Notes under the pieces: model-generated
Database searches by the model: none
What the model saw: only the letters and a program-made list of their open reading frames with translations
Told to the model about the DNA's origin: nothing
In this document: piece after piece, positions 35,970 to 42,460 of the stretch
How the letters are laid out: every line of letters starts with the position of its first letter
Numbering within the stretch: position 1 is the first letter of the stretch
NCBI GenBank assembly: GCA_030066175.1
Contig: JASJCC010000004.1
Location: forward strand, 1-42,460
DNA: 42,460 bases
Reading direction: 5' to 3'
Origin: Paracoccaceae bacterium
GTDB taxonomy: Bacteria > Pseudomonadota > Alphaproteobacteria > Rhodobacterales > Rhodobacteraceae
Program-made: the position numbers and the translations under genes

Positions 35970-36009
35970 GGGGGGGGGGCGCCGCGCGCTGTGCCGCCCC
36001 CGCGTGCCG

Positions 36010-38286
36010 TCAAATAATCGTCAGATCACTGTTGAGCCCGGTGGTGCTGGTGAGGCCCTCCAAGAGGATCGTGTTGCCGTTCTGGAAGTCCAGGAGCACG
36101 CCTTGGGGTGTCACGGTGCCGAACTGGCTGATCACCTGCGCCGGGGTCAGGCCGCCTCCCCAGAGTGCGTCGTCGATCTCGAGCTGGTCCACGCCGGGGG
36201 TGAAATCGGTGATCACGTCGTCGTCGAAACTGGTGCCTTCAAAGACAAACGTGTCGACACCGAGGCCACCGGCCAGCTGATCGTTGCCGTTGCCACCGCT
36301 CAGGCGGTCATTGCCCTGATTGCCGTTCAGCGAGTCGTTTCCATTGCCGCCAAAGAGCCGGTCTGCCCCCAGGCCGCCATTGGCAAGATCGTTGTTGTTG
36401 CCGCCAAAGAGCCGGTCATTGCCGCCATTGCCATTGAGCGTGTCGTTGCCATTGCCGCCGCGGAGGATGTCGTTGTTGTTGCCGCCATTGAACCGGTCAT
36501 TGCCGCCGCCGCCATTGATCGTGTCGTTGCCGTTGCCGCCATTGACCGTGTCGCGCCCCAAAACGCCGCCCTGGGCAACGTCGTTGAAGACATCGTTGCC
36601 CGCGCCGAGATTGGCGAGATCACGGCCATTGCCGCCATTGACCACATCGTTGTTGTTGCCGCCATTGAGCGTGTCAGCCCCGGCATTGCCGTTCAGCGTG
36701 TCGTTGCCATTGGCGCCACTGAGCGAGTCGTTGCCATTGCCGCCATTGATCCGATCGTTGCCACCACCGCCATTGATCGTGTCATTGCCATTGCCGCCAT
36801 TCACCGTGTCGCGACCCAGCGTGCCGCCTTGGGCGGTGTCCGAATAAGTATCGTTGCCATTACCGAGATTGGCCAGATCCCTGCCATTGCCGCCATTCAC
36901 TACGTCGTTGTTGTTGCCACCGTTGATCGTGTCAGCCCCGGTTCCACCATTCAAAGTGTCGTTGCCGTTGCCGCCGTTGAGCAGATCATTGCCCCCACCT
37001 GCGAAAACACGATCACTCCCCGCACCTGCGATCAGCGTGTCATTGCCAAGACCCCCCGAAATCGTGTCTGTGCCGGCATCCGATTGCAGGCGATTGTCTT
37101 GCGCATTACCGATCAGGGAGGCGTTCCAGTCTCCGATCATGGTGAAGTTCTCGATACCCTGCACCACGTCCTGGCCGGCGGTGTCGGGGCTGCGGCCGTG
37201 GGTGCCCGCGACAAGATCAAGCAAAAGGATGTTGCCCGCCGGATCAAGCCCGGTGACATCGGTTTGCAGTGTGTCGTTGCCGTTTCCGCCGACAAACGTG
37301 TCCGACCCGCCCTCATTGATGATCAGGTCATTGCCATTCCCGCCATTGACGCTGTCGTTGCCGGACCCGTCCGCGATCGTGTCATTGCCCAAGCCGCCAA
37401 GCAGGGTGTCGTTGCCTGCATCCCCTGTCAGCGCATCGTTGCCACCCAGCCCCGATACCCTGTCGTTGCCCTCATTGCCAAAGAGCCCGTCACCCATGGC
37501 ACTACCAGTCAAACTGTCATTTCCCAACGCGCCAAAGATCGAATCGATCCCACCACCTGCGGCAAGCGTGTCGGCAAAACCGCTGCCGATGAATTCCTCG
37601 ATCCCAGACAGCGAAAAACTGTTTGAGCCATAGCCGCCCGAACCTGTGCCGCCGTCAAACGTAATCGCGGCATCTGCCAGTTCTCCGGTGATCGTGTCTC
37701 TGCCTGCTCCACCTTCGATCGTATCCGTTCCCGGCGACAAACGGATCGCGTCGTCGCCGCCTCCGGCGGATATGTTGTCGTCGGTCAGATACGTATTGAC
37801 GATGTCAGGACCGGGCGAGCCGGTAAAGATCATGCCAAAGCTCCCCGCCGGATCGAGGATTTGATCGAACATGTCGGCTTGCGACACAAATGTCGCGTCA
37901 CCCGGCATGCCGATCTCGGGCGCACTACCAGTAAGACCAGGCGGTAGCTGGAAGGAATACTGCACGACGACCCCGACAAAGGTTTCCAACTCACGATCCT
38001 GCGGCAGGATGAGTTGGCCAAGAGGCTCTTGCCCGGACGCCGTCATCTCGTAGAGGTTGATCGTGTGAAACGTCCCTGTGTAGTCGCCGGCTGACGCGTC
38101 CACCACCGACAGACCAACACCGACGAACTCGGTGCAATACTCGACGCCTGCAATGGTGAAATCGAAAGTTACGGTTTGGCCGATCCCATCATCATGGACC
38201 TCGTCATAGTCCGTGACGCTGTAGGCAATCGTGCCCTCAAGCGAAAGACTCCAAGGGGCGACGCCGTGAAGGTCTCCAATAGCCAT
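36010..38286 (-). CDS. RTX calcium-binding protein 2
   Basis: ~758 aa; dense GGNGNDTLNGG repeats; C-term DVITDFTPGVDQLEIDDALWGGGLTPAQVISQFGTVTPQGVLLDFQNGNTILLEGLTSTTGLNSDLTII. Confidence 0.93.
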   Translation of the reverse strand: MAIGDLHGVAPWSLSLEGTIAYSVTDYDEVHDDGIGQTVTFDFTIAGVEYCTEFVGVGLSVVDASAGDYTGTFHTINLYEMTASGQEPLGQLILPQDRELETFVGVVVQYSFQLPPGLTGSAPEIGMPGDATFVSQADMFDQILDPAGSFGMIFTGSPGPDIVNTYLTDDNISAGGGDDAIRLSPGTDTIEGGAGRDTITGELADAAITFDGGTGSGGYGSNSFSLSGIEEFIGSGFADTLAAGGGIDSIFGALGNDSLTGSAMGDGLFGNEGNDRVSGLGGNDALTGDAGNDTLLGGLGNDTIADGSGNDSVNGGNGNDLIINEGGSDTFVGGNGNDTLQTDVTGLDPAGNILLLDLVAGTHGRSPDTAGQDVVQGIENFTMIGDWNASLIGNAQDNRLQSDAGTDTISGGLGNDTLIAGAGSDRVFAGGGNDLLNGGNGNDTLNGGTGADTINGGNNNDVVNGGNGRDLANLGNGNDTYSDTAQGGTLGRDTVNGGNGNDTINGGGGNDRINGGNGNDSLSGANGNDTLNGNAGADTLNGGNNNDVVNGGNGRDLANLGAGNDVFNDVAQGGVLGRDTVNGGNGNDTINGGGGNDRFNGGNNNDILRGGNGNDTLNGNGGNDRLFGGNNNDLANGGLGADRLFGGNGNDSLNGNQGNDRLSGGNGNDQLAGGLGVDTFVFEGTSFDDDVITDFTPGVDQLEIDDALWGGGLTPAQVISQFGTVTPQGVLLDFQNGNTILLEGLTSTTGLNSDLTII

Positions 38287-38488
38287 GATCAAAACTCCTG
38301 AGTAGCAAGGTATAATTCAAAACGGTGTTGGGGCGGGAGCAGGCCCTGCCCCCGCGTCAGAATGGCTCAGTAACACGTCGTTTGCAAATGAAGTGCAGGA
38401 CCAAGGCTCAGAAAACGCCAGTTTCGCTATCGAGCCCCGAGACGTTACCAAGCGCAAGGCACCTGGCGCTATACGCCCCTGCGTGCCG

Positions 38489-41400
38489 TCAGATAATCGT
38501 CAGATCATTGTCGAGCCCTGTGGTGCTGGTGAGGCCCTCCAGCAGGATCGTGTTGCCGTTTTGAAAGTCCAGGAGCACGCCTTGGGCTGTCACTGCACCG
38601 AATTGGCTGATCACTTGTGCTTCGGTCAGGCCGCCACCCCAGAGCGCGTCATCCAGCGCAAGTATGTCGGTGCCCGAGGTGAAATCGGTGATCACGTCTT
38701 CCGCGATTGTGGTGCCTTCAAAGACAAACGTGTCGACGCCGAGGCCGCCGGTCAGCTGATCGTTGCCATTGCCACCGCTCAACCTGTCATTGCCCTGGTT
38801 GCCGTTCAGCGTGTCGTTGCCATTTCCGCCAAAGAGACGGTCTGCGCCCAGGCCACCATTGGCAAGATCGTTGTTGTTGCCGCCAGAAATCAGGTCGTTG
38901 CCACCGTTGCCATTGAGCGTATCGTTGCCGTTGCCGCCGCGGATTTCGTCATTGCCGTTGCCACTGTTGAACAGGTCGTTGCCGCCACCGCCATTGATCG
39001 TATCATTGCCATTGCCGCCATTCACCGTGTCGCGCCCCAAAACGCCGCCCTGGGCAACGTCGTTGAAGACATCGTTGCCATTGCCCAGATTGGCCAGATC
39101 ACGGCCGTTGCCACCGTTCACCACATCGTTGTTGTTGCCGCCGTTCAGCGTGTCGGCCCCGGCATTGCCGTTCAGCGTGTCATTTCCGTTGCCGCCGCGG
39201 ATCACGTCATTGCCATTGCCACCATTGAACAGGTCATTGCCGCCGCCGCCATTGATCGTGTCATTGCCATTGCCGCCATTGACCGTGTCGCGGCCCAGAA
39301 CACCGCCTTGGGCAACGTCGTTGAAGACATCGTTGCCATTGCCCAGATTGGCCAGATCCCGGCCATTGCCGCCATTGGCGACATCGTTCTGGTTGCCGCC
39401 GTTGAGCACGTCGGCACCCGCGCCACCGTTCAACGTGTCATTGCCGTTCCTGCCGGTCAGGGTGTCATTGCCATCATTGCCGATGAGCAGATTGCCCACG
39501 GCATTGCCGCGCAGATCATCCGCCATTTTTCCGCCAAGAATACCCTCGATGCTATTGTAGGTATCGCCAGCTGCATCGCTGGTATTGACGCCGGGGTTGA
39601 CCAGATCGGCCACCACCGCTTCGTCGATATCATAATCGGCAAAATCAAAACCGTTGCCGCCGTTCAGAACATCCCCGCCGGCGTTGCCGTAGAGGGTGTC
39701 GCTACCATTGCCGCCGATCAGCGTGTCGCTGTCCGTTCCGATGCCGCCGTTGAGGAAGTCGTCGCCGTTATTGCCAACCAGCCGGTCGGCGCCTTCGTCG
39801 CCTTCCAGACGGTCGTTATTGCCGCCTCCGATCAGCGTGTCGTCACCCTGTTCGCCGATCAAGCGCACACCAAAGGCGACCCCGGCCGCGGTTACAAAGT
39901 CGTTGTACTGGGTGCCCCGCACCTGTTCGACATTTGTAACCGTGTCCGTATGGCCAAAGGTATCGGTGATCTGACCGGTCGCCAGGTTGCCGTTGATGCC
40001 CACGGCACCGCCGCCATACCCCTCTTCATAGCTGTAATCGACCCGGTCAATGCCATCGCGGCCGTCTATCGTGTCATTCCCGGCCAGGCCTGCATAGCCT
40101 TCATAATGCGACCCATTGGAACCGGTGATGTCATCGTCATCCTGCGACCCTTCGAAATAGTGGATAAAGGTGAAGGTGTCGTTGGACTGGCCATTGCCAC
40201 TGACCGCGGTGCCACTGCCATTGACGTCGGCATTGATGGTGATGCCGCCCACCCCGCTCAGATCGGCATAGCTGATATCGGCGCCCTCATCATCCGCAAA
40301 CAGAGCGGCATGTCCGAGGATTGTGTCATTGCCCAGACCGGGGCGGATATAGTCACCAAAGCCCTGCGACTCGGCACTGCCACCTGAGGCATCCAACCGA
40401 TCGTTGCCATTGCCGCCATACAGCGTGTCCCGGCCATTGCCACCGAATAGCCTGTCGTTGCCCTCATCACCACGCAGGTTATCATCACCATTGTCGCCAC
40501 GCAGGGTATCGTTGCCCTCATCGCCTTGCAGGCGATCATTACCGTTGCGTCCGACAATCAGGTCATTTCCGCCAAAGCCTTCCAATTCGTTGTCGGCTGC
40601 ATTGCCCCGCAGCGTGTCATTGTCGTTGCGCGACCCCCGAACGTTTTCGATGTTGATCAGTGTGTCGAGAAAGGCAAAGCCGTCCCAGGTGCCGCTGGCG
40701 GTCTGCGCTGCCAGATCGACATCCACAGGCCCCACACCTGAACGGTCATAGCGTACGGTGTCGCTCCCCGCGCCGCCGTTTACCGTGTCATCGCCTTGCT
40801 CCAGGATGAAACGGTCATCCCGATCGCTGCCGATGATGCTGTCTGCCATATCCGTGGCGCGGATTTCCACGCGGCCATCTGTGCCGCTGACATTGATCTG
40901 GTCGGTAAAGCCCAGGCCGTCATTGGAAACGACACCCGTGGCGAGGTTCGCAACCAGCCCGGCTGTCGCGTCGGTATCGCCGCCACGCCGAAAATCGAGC
41001 CGAACCGCGCCGCCATTCAGCGTGATATTGTAAGTGTCGTTGCCTTCCAAGCCCGACAGACCCAACCAGCTGCCTTCGCCCACGGCGATATTGAAGGTGT
41101 CGCCAGATTCGCTACCTTGGACACCCAAGCCATCCGCCTGCATAATCCGGGCGACATCCGTGATTGTATCTGTGAAACCGGGCCCCTGAATGGTGCCTGT
41201 ATTTGCATCGTCATCGATGTTGAACGTGAGCGGTGAAAAGATATTTTCGTAATCCAGCGACGCAAAGGTTTCGGGGCTGACACCGCTGAAATCATAGGTG
41301 TCGCTACCGGTGGTTGCTTCGATTTCGTCAAAGTCGAAGTTATTGCTACCCGGCGACAGTGTGTCGTTGCCAGAGGTGCCGGTCAATTCATCGCCAAACG

Positions 41401-41857
41401 GCGATCCCGTCACATTCACCGGACCGGTCATGAGCTCGAGAATGTTCTCCAGAGAGCCCTCGAGGTTATACCCGCCCTGCGCGCCACTGGCATCGATGGT
41501 GACCGGCGCCGCGCTGTCAAACAGAGCCGCCATAGGACCGCGATCACCCGTCTCAGCGGCCGCGAGGGCATCGTTAAAATCCACCAATCCCCAGTTGATG
41601 TCGGTGATGGTACCTTGGACGGTACTGCCATCGGAAAAGCTGATGCTCGTGATGGTGCCTGCCGTTGGCTCGCCAGAGGCGGTTAGCACAAAGCCTGTAC
41701 CGGTCAGGGTTGTCACCGCGCCTGTTGCGCTGTTTTGCAGGACGAGCTCAGTGCTGGACGAGCTTGTGACACTGATCGAAGTGGCCCCGCCCGCATCAAA
41801 AAACGCATCGTCAAAAAAGTTCGAATTTGTTCCTACAAACGACAACAGCATGCTCAA
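38489..41857 (-). CDS. RTX calcium-binding protein 3
   Basis: 1122 aa; dense nonapeptide repeats; C-term near-identical to RTX 2. Confidence 0.93.
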   Translation of the reverse strand: MSMLLSFVGTNSNFFDDAFFDAGGATSISVTSSSSTELVLQNSATGAVTTLTGTGFVLTASGEPTAGTITSISFSDGSTVQGTITDINWGLVDFNDALAAAETGDRGPMAALFDSAAPVTIDASGAQGGYNLEGSLENILELMTGPVNVTGSPFGDELTGTSGNDTLSPGSNNFDFDEIEATTGSDTYDFSGVSPETFASLDYENIFSPLTFNIDDDANTGTIQGPGFTDTITDVARIMQADGLGVQGSESGDTFNIAVGEGSWLGLSGLEGNDTYNITLNGGAVRLDFRRGGDTDATAGLVANLATGVVSNDGLGFTDQINVSGTDGRVEIRATDMADSIIGSDRDDRFILEQGDDTVNGGAGSDTVRYDRSGVGPVDVDLAAQTASGTWDGFAFLDTLINIENVRGSRNDNDTLRGNAADNELEGFGGNDLIVGRNGNDRLQGDEGNDTLRGDNGDDNLRGDEGNDRLFGGNGRDTLYGGNGNDRLDASGGSAESQGFGDYIRPGLGNDTILGHAALFADDEGADISYADLSGVGGITINADVNGSGTAVSGNGQSNDTFTFIHYFEGSQDDDDITGSNGSHYEGYAGLAGNDTIDGRDGIDRVDYSYEEGYGGGAVGINGNLATGQITDTFGHTDTVTNVEQVRGTQYNDFVTAAGVAFGVRLIGEQGDDTLIGGGNNDRLEGDEGADRLVGNNGDDFLNGGIGTDSDTLIGGNGSDTLYGNAGGDVLNGGNGFDFADYDIDEAVVADLVNPGVNTSDAAGDTYNSIEGILGGKMADDLRGNAVGNLLIGNDGNDTLTGRNGNDTLNGGAGADVLNGGNQNDVANGGNGRDLANLGNGNDVFNDVAQGGVLGRDTVNGGNGNDTINGGGGNDLFNGGNGNDVIRGGNGNDTLNGNAGADTLNGGNNNDVVNGGNGRDLANLGNGNDVFNDVAQGGVLGRDTVNGGNGNDTINGGGGNDLFNSGNGNDEIRGGNGNDTLNGNGGNDLISGGNNNDLANGGLGADRLFGGNGNDTLNGNQGNDRLSGGNGNDQLTGGLGVDTFVFEGTTIAEDVITDFTSGTDILALDDALWGGGLTEAQVISQFGAVTAQGVLLDFQNGNTILLEGLTSTTGLDNDLTII
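38861..39376 (-). repeat. 258-bp (86-aa) in-frame superrepeats within RTX 3
   Basis: NGGNGRDLANLGNGNDVFNDVAQGGVLGRDTVNGGNGNDTINGGGGNDLFN... repeated; e.g. cgttgaagac at 39061 and 39319 (258-bp step). Confidence 0.9.
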
Positions 41858-42313
41858 TGCCTCCCATTTTTTGGCACCCTATTCCCAAAAAAGATGCATT
41901 GAACGTACGACTTTAGTATCGCATTGATAAAACACCAAAATTCAGCCTTTGGTTGCGCTTAAACACGGTATGCGCGAGTTTTTTTCCGGCACCTCCCAAG
42001 AGTGTTATGTTTGGAGCTAAAGTGGTTCTCTTTGCACCAACTAACAAAGCGTCAGTGCCCGGAAGTTATCCAGTCATGTAGGGCACAGGGATCAACCTCT
42101 GCGTCGCCTTGCGAAAAGACCGCCAGGTCGCACTTCTGCTCAACGAAAAACGGAGTATCCCCTTAAACAGACGACCGGCTCACGTACAGGCATGACAAGA
42201 GGCGTCCGGCGCCCCGCTAATTGAGGCGCCAGCGTCTTTCCCCTATCCAGCCTCTCGATTTCCGTGGACCTGCTCTAGTTGTGAATCCGGATCGGCGTCA
42301 GATTACCCCCGCT

Positions 42314-42460
42314 TCAAATAATCGTCAGATCACTGTTGAGCCCTGTGGTGCTGTTCACGCCCTCCAGCAGGATCGTGTTGCCGTTCTGGAAGTCCAGGAG
42401 CACGCCTTGGGGTGTCACGGTGCCGAACTGGCTGATCACCTGCGCCGGGGTCAGGCCGCC
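42314..42460 (-). CDS. RTX calcium-binding protein 4, 3' fragment (5' end outside window)
   Basis: Reverse frame GGLTPAQVISQFGTVTPQGVLLDFQNGNTILLEGVNSTTGLNSDLTII* with stop at 42314-42316; nearly identical to the end of RTX 2. Confidence 0.88.
   Translation of the reverse strand, partial: GGLTPAQVISQFGTVTPQGVLLDFQNGNTILLEGVNSTTGLNSDLTII

Noticed and set aside
38861-39376. CRISPR-like array from regularly spaced repeats
   Set aside because: Repeats are in-frame coding RTX units with no unique spacers.
36004-40387. + strand ORFs with VIAxAAIDRVIAIAAIDRVA repeats (540 and 664 aa)
   Set aside because: Antisense translation of RTX nonapeptide repeats; the RTX frames on the - strand have the recognised motif and conserved C-terminus.
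42185-42240. GGCGCC inverted pair downstream of RTX 4 as a terminator
   Set aside because: Only 6 bp of clean pairing, flanks do not extend the stem and there is no T-tract in the right orientation.

Overview
GC-rich window that reads as part of a Rhodobacteraceae (Roseobacter-type) extrachromosomal replicon dedicated to surface-glycan and secreted-protein functions. From left to right it contains:
(1) tandem 719-bp units encoding Sec-exported phage-tail-collar (microcystin-dependent-protein-like) proteins, next to a DUF2793-type tail-fibre-like protein;
(2) a translationally coupled + strand glycosyltransferase operon ending in a GT10 fucosyltransferase-like gene;
(3) a ten-gene - strand operon with GDP-mannose/GDP-fucose synthesis (manC, fcl, gmd), three sulfotransferase-type proteins (one fused to a WcbI-like domain), a large multidomain glycosyltransferase and two long coiled-coil proteins;
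(4) a plasmid replication/partition block (RPA-type repA divergent from parA-parB) with a recognisable origin: a perfect DnaA box plus three 22-bp-phased iterons;
(5) a dTDP-rhamnose operon (rfbCBDA) with 4-nt gene overlaps, carrying a 22-bp perfect parS-like palindrome inside rfbD;
(6) a KpsM/KpsE/KpsT-type ABC exporter;
(7) three complete RTX calcium-binding proteins and the 3' end of a fourth, with near-identical C-termini.
The gene content matches the known concept of RepA-type 'biofilm plasmids with a rhamnose operon'. The less ordinary observations are the parS-like palindrome, the degenerate FkbM-like coiled-coil protein with 63/54-bp repeats (possible chain-length ruler), the tandem secreted collar proteins, the paired uncharacterised small proteins flanking the glycan block, and a recurring insert motif in the RTX paralogs. 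All calls are from reading the sequence and translations; no database search was run.
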